Below the pieces are notes generated by a model. That model searched no databases, was not told where the DNA came from, and saw nothing but the letters and a program-made list of their open reading frames with translations. The position numbers and the translations under genes were made by a program. Positions 8,458 to 17,260 of a DNA stretch of 64,000 nt are shown in pieces. Where the stretch lies: NCBI GenBank assembly GCA_015060485.1, contig SUYI01000013.1:1-64000 (forward strand), given 5' to 3'. Every line of letters begins with the position of its first letter. Position 1 is the stretch's first letter. Origin of the DNA: Prevotella sp. (GTDB lineage: Bacteria; Bacteroidota; Bacteroidia; Bacteroidales; Bacteroidaceae).

Positions 8458-9741
8458 TTAGATCTTTGCCAGCGCCTGTTTGATGTCGTCCAGAATGTCC
8501 TCCACGTCCTCAATACCCACAGAAAGGCGAATCAGGTCGAGAGCCACACCAGCCTCCAGCAGCTGCTCGTCGCTCAGTTGGCGGTGCGTATGACTGGCGG
8601 GGTGCAGCACACAGGTGCGGGCATCGGCCACATGCGTCACGATGTTGATCATCTCCAGCGAGTCCATCCATTTGATAGCCGTCTCGCGCGTACCCTTCAG
8701 TCCGAAGGCTATGACGCCGCACGATCCGTTGGGCAGGTATTTCTGACCCAGCTCGTAGGCCTTGTCGTCCTTCAGTCCGCAGTAGTGTACCCAGGCCACC
8801 TTCTCGTTGTCGTGCAGGAATTCGGCCACCTTCTGAGCATTCTTGCAGTGCTGTGCCATACGCAGGTGCAGTGTCTGCAGTCCCAGATGCAACAGGAACG
8901 AGTTCTGCGGGGCGGGTATCGAGCCCAGGTCGCGCATCAGCTGGGCCACCAGCTTCGTCGTGAAGCCCATCTTGCCAAAGGCCTTCACATACGTCAGTCC
9001 GTGATACGACTCGTCGGGCGTGCACAGTCCGGGGAACTTATCGGCATAGTCCATCCAGGGGAAGTTGCCGCTGTCCACCACGACGCCACCCACCTGCGTA
9101 GCCAGACCGTCCATATATTTCGTCGTCGAGTGCGTCACGATGTCGGCACCCCACTCAAACGGACGGCAGTTCACGGGTGTGGCAAACGTATTGTCTACAA
9201 TGAGGGGCACACCGTTCCTATGCGCTATCTTGGCAAAGCGCTCAATGTCGAACACGGCACATCCCGGGTTCGAAATCGTCTCGCCGAACATCGCCTTCGT
9301 ATTCGGGCGGAAGGCAGCCTGAATCTCCTCGTCCGTTGCCTCCTGCGAGATAAACGTACAGTCGATGCCCAGCTTCTTCAGCGTCACGCCAAACAGGTTG
9401 TACGTGCCGCCATAGATCTCGTTCGACGTGATGAAGTGGTCGCCAGCCTGGCAGATGTTGAAGATGGCATAGAAGTTGGCAGCCTGGCCACTCGACGTCA
9501 GCACGGCACCCACACCGCCTTCCAGCGTGGCAATCTTCGCTGCCACAGCGTCGTTCGTCGGGTTCTGCAGACGGGTATAGAAATACCCCTCCTTCTCCAG
9601 GTCAAACAACTTTGCCATCTCGTCCGAGTCGTCATACTTAAACGTCGTCGACTGAATGATGGGCAACTCTATCGGTTCTCCGTTCTTGGCCTTATAGCCG
9701 GCCTGTACGCACAGCGTGCCTTGTCTCAGTTTCTTTTCCAT
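8458..9741 (-). CDS. metY: O-acetylhomoserine sulfhydrylase / Cys-Met metabolism PLP enzyme
   Basis: About 427 residues from the ATG at 9741 (MEKKLRQGTLCVQAGYKAKN); an upstream in-frame extension to 9804 would cover the promoter and is not used. Signatures of the PLP fold-type I Cys/Met family include GAVLTSSGQAA, the GGTYNLF loop, VDNTFATPVNCRP and the PLP lysine in THSTTKYMDGLATQVGG. The size and the FLLHLGLQTLHLRMAQH segment point to homocysteine synthase (O-acetylhomoserine plus sulfide) rather than cystathionine gamma-synthase. It is monocistronic, with a short leader and no riboswitch room. Confidence 0.92.
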   Translation of the reverse strand: MEKKLRQGTLCVQAGYKAKNGEPIELPIIQSTTFKYDDSDEMAKLFDLEKEGYFYTRLQNPTNDAVAAKIATLEGGVGAVLTSSGQAANFYAIFNICQAGDHFITSNEIYGGTYNLFGVTLKKLGIDCTFISQEATDEEIQAAFRPNTKAMFGETISNPGCAVFDIERFAKIAHRNGVPLIVDNTFATPVNCRPFEWGADIVTHSTTKYMDGLATQVGGVVVDSGNFPWMDYADKFPGLCTPDESYHGLTYVKAFGKMGFTTKLVAQLMRDLGSIPAPQNSFLLHLGLQTLHLRMAQHCKNAQKVAEFLHDNEKVAWVHYCGLKDDKAYELGQKYLPNGSCGVIAFGLKGTRETAIKWMDSLEMINIVTHVADARTCVLHPASHTHRQLSDEQLLEAGVALDLIRLSVGIEDVEDILDDIKQALAKI

Positions 9742-9774
9742 TGTTTTCTTTGTCGGTTTTTGAAATTTTGGGGG

Positions 9775-9798
9775 CAAAGGTACGAATAAGCGAGCAAA
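9775..9798 (-). promoter_or_regulatory. metY promoter
   Basis: TTTG, 16 bp, then TACCTTTG on the minus strand, giving a leader of about 27 nt to the ATG at 9741. The 13-bp spacer GCTCGCTTATTCG equals that of the promoter at 5430-5453. Confidence 0.65.
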
Positions 9799-9889
9799 GA
9801 ACAAAATAAATTCCCATTTATTTTTCTTTCAAGCGAAAGTACCTTCGACAGAAAGTCATAGGTACAAATAAGCGAGCACAATGAAAAGG
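9784..9889. repeat. Two copies of a promoter-like block, also present at 5438-5503
   Basis: The block is CGAATAAGCGAGCAAA ... AAGCGAAAGTACCTTCGA. It is followed by a second, degenerate promoter-like copy (GTACAAATAAGCGAGCAC, 9870-9888) that faces no gene. The block at 5438-5503 has the same order: CGAATAAGCGAGCAAA, an A/T stretch, then GAGCGAAAGTGCCTTCGAA. It may be a dispersed promoter-carrying repeat. Confidence 0.5.
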
Positions 9890-9943
9890 AATGATAAGTT
9901 GGCAAGAGTTTTGTAGGGAGATAGGTAGAACTTTAGTACGCAG

Positions 9944-10932
9944 TTGACTGAAAAATGTCATATCTGGCACATCTACCTTGATGGTATGACCAGTGAAATC
10001 AGCACCGCCTCAGAATCCATCATACAAGTATCCGACCGTTTCCATCTGATGCAGAATCTGAAGAAGGCGTCCGTTGAGCCGATAAAGAAACTGTTTGGAC
10101 AGATAAAAGATAAGATTCCATATCTGTATCCTACGGAAGAGGAGGCATACGAGTCCGTCGTCAATGCCATTTGCCAGATGGATGACAAGAAACAGCGTGA
10201 CAGGGTTCCCCTTTTCTATGTAGCCCGTCGCCTGGGGGATGACGGGCTGACATTGAAGGAATCTGCCAAATCCCTGAATGTCACTTCCCGCAAGGTGAAA
10301 AGAACGTTACATGGCGGTGTCCAGACAGTACTCGACACCGATCAGAAGAGGGCAATGAAGGCGGCAAGGGAAATAGCCTGCATCGTCAGTGCAGGCAGTA
10401 TCACACCGGAGACCGTGGCAAAGAAACTCAGTACGAAGATCCACTCGCGTCTCATACACAGATGCCTGTATCCTCCTGTATGCCGGTACAAACTGCTGCG
10501 CGAAGAAGTAAGGCTGCATAACAGGGAGCTTGGTGAACAGAAAGAGCGGTACACACATGTCAGGTGTAAAAGCATCTGGAAATACATCGTAACGGGTAAT
10601 ACCACTTCGAAGAAGCTTTTGAAACTAAAAGATACCCATCCCGAGGTGGAAACACGTCATACAGACATGCATTAGTTTCCGCAAAATGCTCCACGCAGAG
10701 GATGACGCACCTGACGTGGATGACTGGCTGAAAGATGCCGTCAAGTGTAAGGTGAGGGAGATAAGAGGCTTTACATTACGCGTCAGGAAAGGCAGAGAGG
10801 CTGTCATGATAGCTTGCTCAACAAATTTTAGCAATGCAATACTGGAAGGAACCGTCAACAAGACAAAAGTTATAAAGATGGCTATGTTTAGCCAGATGTC
10901 CTCAGGGCAAAAGTACTCTATAGTGGGATAAA
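9944..10932 (+). pseudogene. Decayed ISL3-family transposase
   Basis: Two adjacent frames. 9944-10675 contains IQVSDRFHLMQNLKKASVEPIKK, a hallmark of ISL3-type DDE transposases. 10686-10931 contains the C-terminal NFSNAILEGTVNKTKVIKMAMF, the usual end segment with the last catalytic Glu. A stop or frameshift near 10675 separates them, and the expected N-terminal part (zinc-binding and HTH, first catalytic Asp) is missing before 9944. No clear terminal inverted repeats are visible, so this is a dead remnant. Confidence 0.8.
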
Positions 10933-11560
10933 ATGGGACTGGAATTATCACCCAAATTGACGCTGAACCAAAATTATTGCAATTTTTACTGCAATTTTTA
11001 TAAAAACGTCACCCCATGATTCCATTGTGGACGGCGCGGAGATATTCTTAAGACGGAGCAAAGATATTTTCTGCACGGAGCATAAAACGGGGCAGCGCTG
11101 TAGTGTACTGATTTTGGTTGACAGTTTTGTATTGTTAATACTAATTTGGTTTACACGTCACGCTATTGTTGGAATTCACGGTTAACGACCGTAGGACCAG
11201 AATCACAAAATGAATCATGAGTCCCGACTGTTCCCATAAATATTTAATTTTTTAAGTGCCAATTCCAATAATCAGATGATTATCAGTATGCATCAGAGAA
11301 TGACAAAGGGACAGACTTGCGATTCGCACGCCACACTGCTTGTCAGAGAACTCTGCGGCTCTGCGCGAGAAAAATAAATCTGTGACTCTGTGTGAGAAAA
11401 CGAAAAAAACCTCCACGCATCTCACAATGGGTGGAGGTTGATACTAGCCTAATGATTTTTATCAATAACAACGATCCTGCACTCAGGACAAACTAAAACT
11501 ATAAACGATTGTTATTTTCAGAAGTGTATCGCGGGAGCTCCCGCGGTAAATAGTCGGAAT
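10933..11560. other. Gene-free DNA with short imperfect duplications
   Basis: No convincing open frame. At 11350-11400 two 23-bp imperfect repeats lie in tandem (CTCTGCGGCTCTGCGCGAGA and TCTGTGACTCTGTGTGAGA). At 11530-11545 there is a perfect 16-bp palindrome, CGCGGGAGCTCCCGCG. The stretch lies between the transposase remnant and the protease operon terminator. Confidence 0.6.
11403..11439 (-). terminator. Terminator of the C10 protease operon
   Basis: An 8-bp stem (ACCTCCAC / GTGGAGGT) is followed by seven T on the minus strand, downstream of the micro-gene at 11567. Confidence 0.75.
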
Positions 11561-11566
11561 CTGACT

Positions 11567-11734
11567 CTAAAACGCGAAGAGTTCATCAATCGGCGAAGCA
11601 AATATGTTGTCGTCTTCATACTCAGGAGCCATGCTGGGATCTTGCTGCCCGTTGGGACCCATACTGCCTGCCATCAGTGTTGGCGAAGACATCGGAAACA
11701 CGATTATCTCGGGTTTAATATACTGCTTTTTCAT
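11567..11734 (-). CDS. 55-residue micro-protein downstream of C10 protease
   Basis: ATG at 11734 to TAG at 11567. The protein opens MKKQYIKPEIIVFPMSSP and continues TLMAGSMGPNGQQDPSM, then an acidic stretch ending ELFAF. The KKxYxxPEI start is common in small Bacteroidota peptides of unknown role and looks like RiPP leader sequences with a YxxP motif. It starts 14 bp after the protease stop codon and before the terminator, so the two are co-transcribed. It could be a peptide substrate, leader-type precursor or regulator; the function is not known. Confidence 0.6.
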   Translation of the reverse strand: MKKQYIKPEIIVFPMSSPTLMAGSMGPNGQQDPSMAPEYEDDNIFASPIDELFAF

Positions 11735-11748
11735 ATCTATATAATCTA

Positions 11749-14553
11749 TTATTTCACGACAATTTTTTTACCATTCATGATATAAACCCCCTTAGAAGGT
11801 CTCTCAACTCGACGCCCTGATAGGTCGTAAACAGCACCATCAGTATTTTCCTTTGAGTTATTGATGGTAATGATTTCCGTAGTTCCGTTGGTGTCGGTGC
11901 CTATGCTAAGAGCACCAACACTGCTGTCGAAGATGCCGGGCTTGAAGTAGGCGCGGAACGGCGGACAGCCTGTAGCGAGTTCGAACTTGTTGCCTGTGGC
12001 ATTAATGCAGTAGATGTTGGACGTAGCGTCCTGCGTGGCGGTGCCTACAAAACGATAGTTGGTTCCAGTGACCGACGTTAAGTCACCCTTCTTGTGGACA
12101 GTGGTATTCTCGCCTATGAACTTGATGGTCTTACCGCTCAGGTCGTTGGTTGCACCCCAATGGTTGCCGGGCAAGGCAACGATATACGGAGTGTTGGCCT
12201 TCATATCGCCCGAAACATAGTCGAAGATTACTTTCGGAGCTGTCGTATCATCCGCGGTGAACTCCTTCAGCCAGAACTGCTTGCCAGTGTCACTGCTGCT
12301 GTGGAACCAGTCGATGGCAGTGCCATTGGCCGTCACACTGGTCACGTCGAAGGGCAACATAATGGTGTTCCAGCCATTGGTACCATCGGCCCAACGATCG
12401 TTGTTGTAGGTGAACTCGATGTTCGTTGCCGTGAAGTCAACGGGCGTGAAGAAGTCGCTAGCGTCAGTCAGCGTGATGCTTGTTGCGGTGTAGGTGCCGC
12501 TGGTGTTCTTAACGAAGTTGGCTGCACCGGTGAGCGAACTCTTATCGCTGATGAACAGACAGTTGGTTGCACCTCCAGAGACACTCGTCACAGTCGTACC
12601 AGTCAGGTCGACTGCAAGGGCAGTGGCAGGAGCGGCATAGCTGGTGCTGCTGTTCTTGGTTACTGTTGCAGTACCGTTGGCAGCGTAAGTGGTGACAGCG
12701 GGCTGGCATGTGTAAGTGGCAATGTCATCCCAACTACCCCAAGCGCCATTCTTTTTGTAGACTACAAAAACCGCATAACTACTACCATTGGTTATTCCAC
12801 TGATTTCTATGGGTATGTCAAAACTACCACTGGCGGGAACTCTGATTGTTTTAGCTTCTCTGAAAACGGGCGAAGAATAATTTCCATCCTCATAAACATC
12901 GCATTGGTATGTTCCTTGATAATCGCTGCTCGTTTCCGGGTTTGTTACAGTCAGAACACCCTTAAATATAGAACCATATACATTATAATATTTCCCTGTA
13001 GTGTTTTCGGAGTTCTCCACAATAAGGGACCTTCCCAGCGTAATATTGTCGGTCACAGGATTTCCGCTGCCGCTGGGTATGACGGTAATGGTCTCTAACA
13101 CAACGGCGTCTGTATAATAGCTGCCATATTCGTTAGGCCAGAAGAAGACAAACTGATAGGTGTCTGCGCTAGTGAAAGTTAGCTTAAAGGTACAGTCTTT
13201 GGCAGTTTGTGCCGGAATCTCGAAGATGTCTCCTACAAGGAGTGAATAGTAGTCATCTTTTTTCCTTCCCAAATAGATGTCACCACTATAATCTGACGTA
13301 CTGTTATTAAAAATATTAAGGGTGACACTGATTTCCTCGCCTACTGCAGCAGTAGCAGGACAAGTGATGCTGTTTACCGTCAGGTTGGCCAAGTGCGGGG
13401 TAATACTTAAGACAGTACCATAGTCGGTGGGTTTCTGAACGCCGATAACTGCATCCTGTCCGTAGTGGTAACCATCCTTAGAACTGCTGCCACCAATGCC
13501 TTGTTCGTCAGAATTCAATACAGACAACTTGAAGTAATTGTCGCTCAAGCCCCCCCATCCCCAATTGATGTGGAAATAGTCCTCGCCCTGATAGCCGTCG
13601 CATACGAATTCGTGACCACCGCCGGAAGACTGTCCGCCATAGACAACGGGGCGATTCTCGCTCAGTTCATGGTAGATTATTTCCAACCATTCGTTATAGG
13701 TATAAAGACTGCGCACAGCAAGTTGGGTTGTCGAGTTGTATCCGAAGTAATCCTTTAGAGCAGTAGCAACCATATTAGTGTTAGAGCTCGACGAACTGCC
13801 ATAGTTCATCTTGACAGAAGAGCCACAATACTGCATCAGTTTGGCAACGGCAGCGCCTTGTTCGGCAGTATAACTGCCGCTGGGGTATTCGTCGAGCATG
13901 TTGTCCCAGTCGAATGTGGTTTGCGGCAGGGCAGCCACAGCGACGCATGAGCCGCCGCCGTAATCCGTATCATAAGCAGGCAGGCCACCAGTCATCTCGG
14001 CATATTCGTGAAACTTCATGACCTGAGCCATTGCGGTGGCGACACAACCCGTAACGGATTTTACACCTGATGTATATTCGGGACACAGGTCGTTATAGGG
14101 CGTGCCCTGATTCCACCTGGTCGAAATCAGCGGAGCAATAGGCTGCTTGACGGCTGACAACGCACGACGGGCCACAGTGGGCGAGGGCTGGTAGTTGTGG
14201 GCGTCGAGCCATGCTATCTCGTCGGCGTAGCCCTGCAGCCATGCGCGCATGTTCTCGGGCATGTTGTCCAAGTCGAGTCGGCCGCTGTCGCTGTAGCCGA
14301 GCACCGACACCGTGCGGTCGTCGTTCGACACAATGACGTAGCCGTTATCATCGTCGGCATTAAACACGTAAAGTCCACTGACGCGCCCTGCCATTTTGAG
14401 CTCAGCGGCAGCCTGACTCCTGTTTTTACCAGATGTCACACGCTGCTGCAAGAAACTCTGAGCCTGTTGCAGCGCCTGCTCTGGCGTCACATCGCCTGCA
14501 TTGATGACTTCTGTCAGCATCAAACACAGCACTAAAAGGATTGTTTTTTTCAT
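11749..14553 (-). CDS. C10-family (streptopain-like) secreted protease with T9SS domain
   Basis: 934 residues. Signal peptide MKKTILLVLCLMLTEVINAG; Spi-like prodomain (EQALQQAQSFL ... GYVIVSNDDR) to about residue 135; C10 catalytic domain with Cys near 170 (SVTGCVATAMAQVMKFH) and His near 314 (SGGGHEFVCDGYQGEDYFH), then INWGWGG. Beta-rich repeats fill the middle, and the end (VYDLSGRRVERPSKGVYIMNGKKIVVK in pattern) is a type A T9SS sorting domain. It is therefore a T9SS-exported cysteine protease related to SpeB and interpain. Its -7 box is at 14586-14593. Confidence 0.9.
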   Translation of the reverse strand: MKKTILLVLCLMLTEVINAGDVTPEQALQQAQSFLQQRVTSGKNRSQAAAELKMAGRVSGLYVFNADDDNGYVIVSNDDRTVSVLGYSDSGRLDLDNMPENMRAWLQGYADEIAWLDAHNYQPSPTVARRALSAVKQPIAPLISTRWNQGTPYNDLCPEYTSGVKSVTGCVATAMAQVMKFHEYAEMTGGLPAYDTDYGGGSCVAVAALPQTTFDWDNMLDEYPSGSYTAEQGAAVAKLMQYCGSSVKMNYGSSSSSNTNMVATALKDYFGYNSTTQLAVRSLYTYNEWLEIIYHELSENRPVVYGGQSSGGGHEFVCDGYQGEDYFHINWGWGGLSDNYFKLSVLNSDEQGIGGSSSKDGYHYGQDAVIGVQKPTDYGTVLSITPHLANLTVNSITCPATAAVGEEISVTLNIFNNSTSDYSGDIYLGRKKDDYYSLLVGDIFEIPAQTAKDCTFKLTFTSADTYQFVFFWPNEYGSYYTDAVVLETITVIPSGSGNPVTDNITLGRSLIVENSENTTGKYYNVYGSIFKGVLTVTNPETSSDYQGTYQCDVYEDGNYSSPVFREAKTIRVPASGSFDIPIEISGITNGSSYAVFVVYKKNGAWGSWDDIATYTCQPAVTTYAANGTATVTKNSSTSYAAPATALAVDLTGTTVTSVSGGATNCLFISDKSSLTGAANFVKNTSGTYTATSITLTDASDFFTPVDFTATNIEFTYNNDRWADGTNGWNTIMLPFDVTSVTANGTAIDWFHSSSDTGKQFWLKEFTADDTTAPKVIFDYVSGDMKANTPYIVALPGNHWGATNDLSGKTIKFIGENTTVHKKGDLTSVTGTNYRFVGTATQDATSNIYCINATGNKFELATGCPPFRAYFKPGIFDSSVGALSIGTDTNGTTEIITINNSKENTDGAVYDLSGRRVERPSKGVYIMNGKKIVVK

Positions 14554-14585
14554 ATAGTTAAATTAGTTATTGAGTGCTACGGCTG

Positions 14586-14616
14586 CAAAGATACGAAAAA
14601 AAGAAAGAAATGCAAA
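14586..14616 (-). promoter_or_regulatory. Promoter of the C10 protease
   Basis: TATCTTTG (-7) with TTTG about 19 bp upstream on the minus strand; the leader is about 30 nt to the ATG at 14553. Confidence 0.6.
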
Positions 14617-14639
14617 AGAAAAACAAATTTTTTTTGCAT

Positions 14640-14883
14640 TTTCGCTCGTATTTCACCATCTTCACTCTTGGTAAAGAAGTGATACCAAGGGGCTCTTCCC
14701 TTGGCATCGGCTTGGCATCATGCAGCGATGTTATTGCATGATGCGTCTGTATGGTGTTCGAAAAAGAGGAAAAGTATTCAAAAAAGAAGAATTATTGGCA
14801 TCAATTTGTCACATGGAGGCATCATGTTACAAGAAACGACGTTTTCGGTAACAAATAACAAAGTGAAATAACGGAGAAATGAG
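14640..14883. other. Intergenic region between divergent protease and esterase genes
   Basis: A roughly 240-bp divergent spacer. Near 14686-14735 a dense set of related words (GGCATCGGCTTGGCATCATGCAG, TTGCATGATGC) may be an operator, but nothing specific is recognised. Confidence 0.3.
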
Positions 14884-14891
14884 TAACTTTG
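14884..14891 (+). promoter_or_regulatory. Promoter -7 box for carboxylesterase
   Basis: TAACTTTG, 30 bp before the ATG at 14921. Confidence 0.55.
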
Positions 14892-14920
14892 CAGGCAATA
14901 AACATTAAACAATAAATATT

Positions 14921-16426
14921 ATGAAGAAACTATTATTACCACTTTTGCTCATGGCATCAGTGACGGCATGGGGTGAGGAGAACCCGGTGCTGACGATTGA
15001 GGGTGGTCAGGTGCAGGGCGTCACAGCCGACGACCATCCTGACGTGTTTGTGTATCGCGGAATACCGTATGCCGCACCTCCTATTAAGGAGAACCGCTGG
15101 CGGGAACCGCAGCCGGTAGTGCCCTGGAAGGGTGTGAAGGTGTGCGACACGTTCGGACGTCCGAGCTACCAGGCCATCCAGTATACGGGAGGCTACTACA
15201 CGGAATGGGGCTACGGCAAGGAGGCTGCCTTCAGCGAGGACTGCCTGTATCTGAACGTATGGACGAAGGCCCCGGGGCAGATGGGCAAGAAACTGCCTGT
15301 GGCGCTGTGGATTCATGGCGGCGGCTACCGCGAGGGTTTCGGCTCGGAGCCTGAGTTCGACGGTCAGGAATGGGGCGCGAAGGACGTGGTACTGGTGTCG
15401 ATCAACTACCGTCTGGGGGTGTTCGGATTCCTGGTACACCCGCTGCTGACGGCCGAGAGTCCGCACAAGGTGTCGGGCAACTACGGCATTCTGGACCAGA
15501 TTGAGGCGCTGAAGTGGATCAAGAAGAATATCGCGCAGTTTGGCGGCGACCCGGACAATGTGACCATCTTCGGACAGAGTGCCGGTGGCGGCAGTGTGCG
15601 CACGCTGTGTGAGAGTCCTCTGGCCCGCGGTCTGTTCCACAAGGCGGTGATTATGAGTGCGCAGGGACTGAGCATCCCCGACAAGAACGGCAACATGATG
15701 GGCGCAAGGTATAGCGGCGGTTCGTTTGCCGATGCTGAAGCGAAGGCCAAGAAGATGTTCGACTGGGCGGGACTGACGGATCTCGAGAAGATGCGCCAGG
15801 CATCGACGGAGACGGTGTTCGCGCTGAACACGCTGTACCACCAGATTAACAGCGACGGACAGCAGCCGGCAGGCATGCCGATGATGTTCAGGGGACTGCC
15901 CTTCATGCCGATGATTGACGGCTACGTGAGCAAGGAGAGTTTCGACGACGCCACGCGTGGCGGCAGGCTGGCCGACGTGCCCTACATGATTGGTTTCACG
16001 TTGAACGACATGGGAAACATGGCACCGAACATTGCGGAATTCTGCAAGGTGCGCGCTGAGAAGGGCGGCAAGGCCTGGGCCTACGAGTTTGCCCGTCCGC
16101 TGCCCGACGACGGCAGCCATCCTGAGGTGACGGTCAGGCTGAAGGGTGCGTTCCACTCGAGCGACCTGTGGTTTGTGTTCAAGTCGCTGAAGCACTGCTG
16201 GCGCCCCTGGACGAAGGGTGACTGGGACCTGAGCGAAAGAATGCTGACGGCATGGACGAACTTTGCCAAATACAGCGACCCCAACGGTCCCAAGGGTGGC
16301 GCATGGAAGCCGGGCAGCAAGCAGGAGACGAAGTTCATGGTATTCAAGTTGAACGACAAGGACGAGGAGGCATCGTTCGTCGGTGAGCCGGAAATCGCCC
16401 CCAGACCGCAGGGTTTTCCATTTTAA
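14921..16426 (+). CDS. Secreted type B carboxylesterase (PnbA-like)
   Basis: 501 residues with signal peptide MKKLLLPLLLMASVTAWG. The alpha/beta-hydrolase carboxylesterase hallmarks are VYRGIPYAAPP, EDCLYLNVW, the oxyanion WIHGGGYREGF and the nucleophile elbow FGQSAGGGSV with Ser near 220. The catalytic His is in the GAFHSSDLWFVF region. Family members hydrolyse carboxyl esters such as acyl or feruloyl groups; the substrate cannot be read from sequence. It is monocistronic, followed by a simple-sequence spacer. Confidence 0.88.
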   Translation: MKKLLLPLLLMASVTAWGEENPVLTIEGGQVQGVTADDHPDVFVYRGIPYAAPPIKENRWREPQPVVPWKGVKVCDTFGRPSYQAIQYTGGYYTEWGYGKEAAFSEDCLYLNVWTKAPGQMGKKLPVALWIHGGGYREGFGSEPEFDGQEWGAKDVVLVSINYRLGVFGFLVHPLLTAESPHKVSGNYGILDQIEALKWIKKNIAQFGGDPDNVTIFGQSAGGGSVRTLCESPLARGLFHKAVIMSAQGLSIPDKNGNMMGARYSGGSFADAEAKAKKMFDWAGLTDLEKMRQASTETVFALNTLYHQINSDGQQPAGMPMMFRGLPFMPMIDGYVSKESFDDATRGGRLADVPYMIGFTLNDMGNMAPNIAEFCKVRAEKGGKAWAYEFARPLPDDGSHPEVTVRLKGAFHSSDLWFVFKSLKHCWRPWTKGDWDLSERMLTAWTNFAKYSDPNGPKGGAWKPGSKQETKFMVFKLNDKDEEASFVGEPEIAPRPQGFPF

Positions 16427-16526
16427 GTGGAAAGTAGAAAGAGGTGAGAGGTAAGAAAAATTTACGTAAAACGCAAGGATTATTAATAAAAATCTCGATT
16501 TTTTTGGATATTTAAAGAAAAAAGAC

Positions 16527-16534
16527 TACCTTTG
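16527..16534 (+). promoter_or_regulatory. Promoter -7 box for outer-membrane protein
   Basis: TACCTTTG, 44 bp before the ATG at 16578. Confidence 0.6.
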
Positions 16535-16577
16535 CAGCAGATTTACATATCTATTTAATCATTAAAGCAAAAAGATT

Positions 16578-17045
16578 ATGAAGAAATTATTTGTTGTAAT
16601 GTGCATGGTGCTGATCAGTGCATCATCGTTCGCTCAGAAGACTGACAAGGGTGACATGTCAATTGGTGCTCACTTCAACTACATGATTGATTCTCCCCAC
16701 AACCTGGGTATGGGTGCCAACATTGGCTACATGTTTATGGACCACGTTCGTGGCGTCGCCGAATTCGATTACTACTTCAAGAAAGACGGAGTAAGTTGCT
16801 GGAACGTGGAAGCCAACTTGGAGTATCTGTTCCACGTGGGCGATTCGTTCACCGTTTATCCCCTGGTTGGTCTCAACCTGATTGGATGGACTGGTGGTGG
16901 TACCGACACAAGACTGGGTGTAGACCTGGGCGCCGGTGTGGAGTATCCTCTACTTAGCAACCTGCATCTGAAGGCTGAGTACTGCTACAAGACTCAGGGC
17001 AACGGAAACAGCATCCTGAAGGCCGGTATCGTAATCCCCTTCTAA
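16578..17045 (+). CDS. Small outer-membrane beta-barrel protein
   Basis: 155 residues with signal peptide MKKLFVVMCMVLISASSFAQ. Eight short amphipathic strands follow (for example MSIGAHFNYMI, NIGYMFMDHVRGVAEFDYYF, YPLVGLNLIGW), ending KAGIVIPF with the terminal Phe typical of barrels. It matches the porin-family/OmpA-barrel type seen throughout Bacteroidota. Its role is unknown. It has its own promoter and terminator. Confidence 0.8.
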   Translation: MKKLFVVMCMVLISASSFAQKTDKGDMSIGAHFNYMIDSPHNLGMGANIGYMFMDHVRGVAEFDYYFKKDGVSCWNVEANLEYLFHVGDSFTVYPLVGLNLIGWTGGGTDTRLGVDLGAGVEYPLLSNLHLKAEYCYKTQGNGNSILKAGIVIPF

Positions 17046-17083
17046 GGAAAGGTAAAAAAGTAAGAAGGTAAAAAAAGTAAAAT

Positions 17084-17120
17084 AAGAGGTCTCGGTGTAA
17101 TAGCCGGGGCTTCTTTTTTA
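17084..17120 (+). terminator. Terminator after outer-membrane protein gene
   Basis: A 13-bp stem with several G-U pairs (AAGAGGTCTCGGT / GCCGGGGCTTCTT) is followed by a T run. Confidence 0.65.
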
Positions 17121-17213
17121 TTTAAGAGGTAAGTATTATGAGTTAAGAGTTAAGAAAAACACTTAATTATATAAATAAATAAGGTAAGATTTGGGGAATT
17201 GTTTTTTTTTGCG

Positions 17214-17221
17214 TAATTTTG
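17214..17221 (+). promoter_or_regulatory. Promoter -7 box for the nusB operon
   Basis: TAATTTTG, 40 bp before the nusB start. Confidence 0.5.
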
Positions 17222-17260
17222 CAGACTGATAAGCGTATCAAAGCGTAAGAAAAGAGAATT

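Noticed and set aside
9700..9745. SAM-type riboswitch before metY
   Set aside because: The promoter leaves a leader of only about 27 nt.
8389..9789. 466-codon plus-strand frame
   Set aside because: Exact antisense of metY, His/Gln/Arg/Leu-rich shadow composition, no promoter.
9944..10932. Active insertion sequence
   Set aside because: Truncated N-terminus, internal stop/frameshift and no terminal inverted repeats visible.
14957..16195. 412-codon minus-strand frame
   Set aside because: Shadow of the carboxylesterase gene, which has signal peptide, active-site motifs and promoter.
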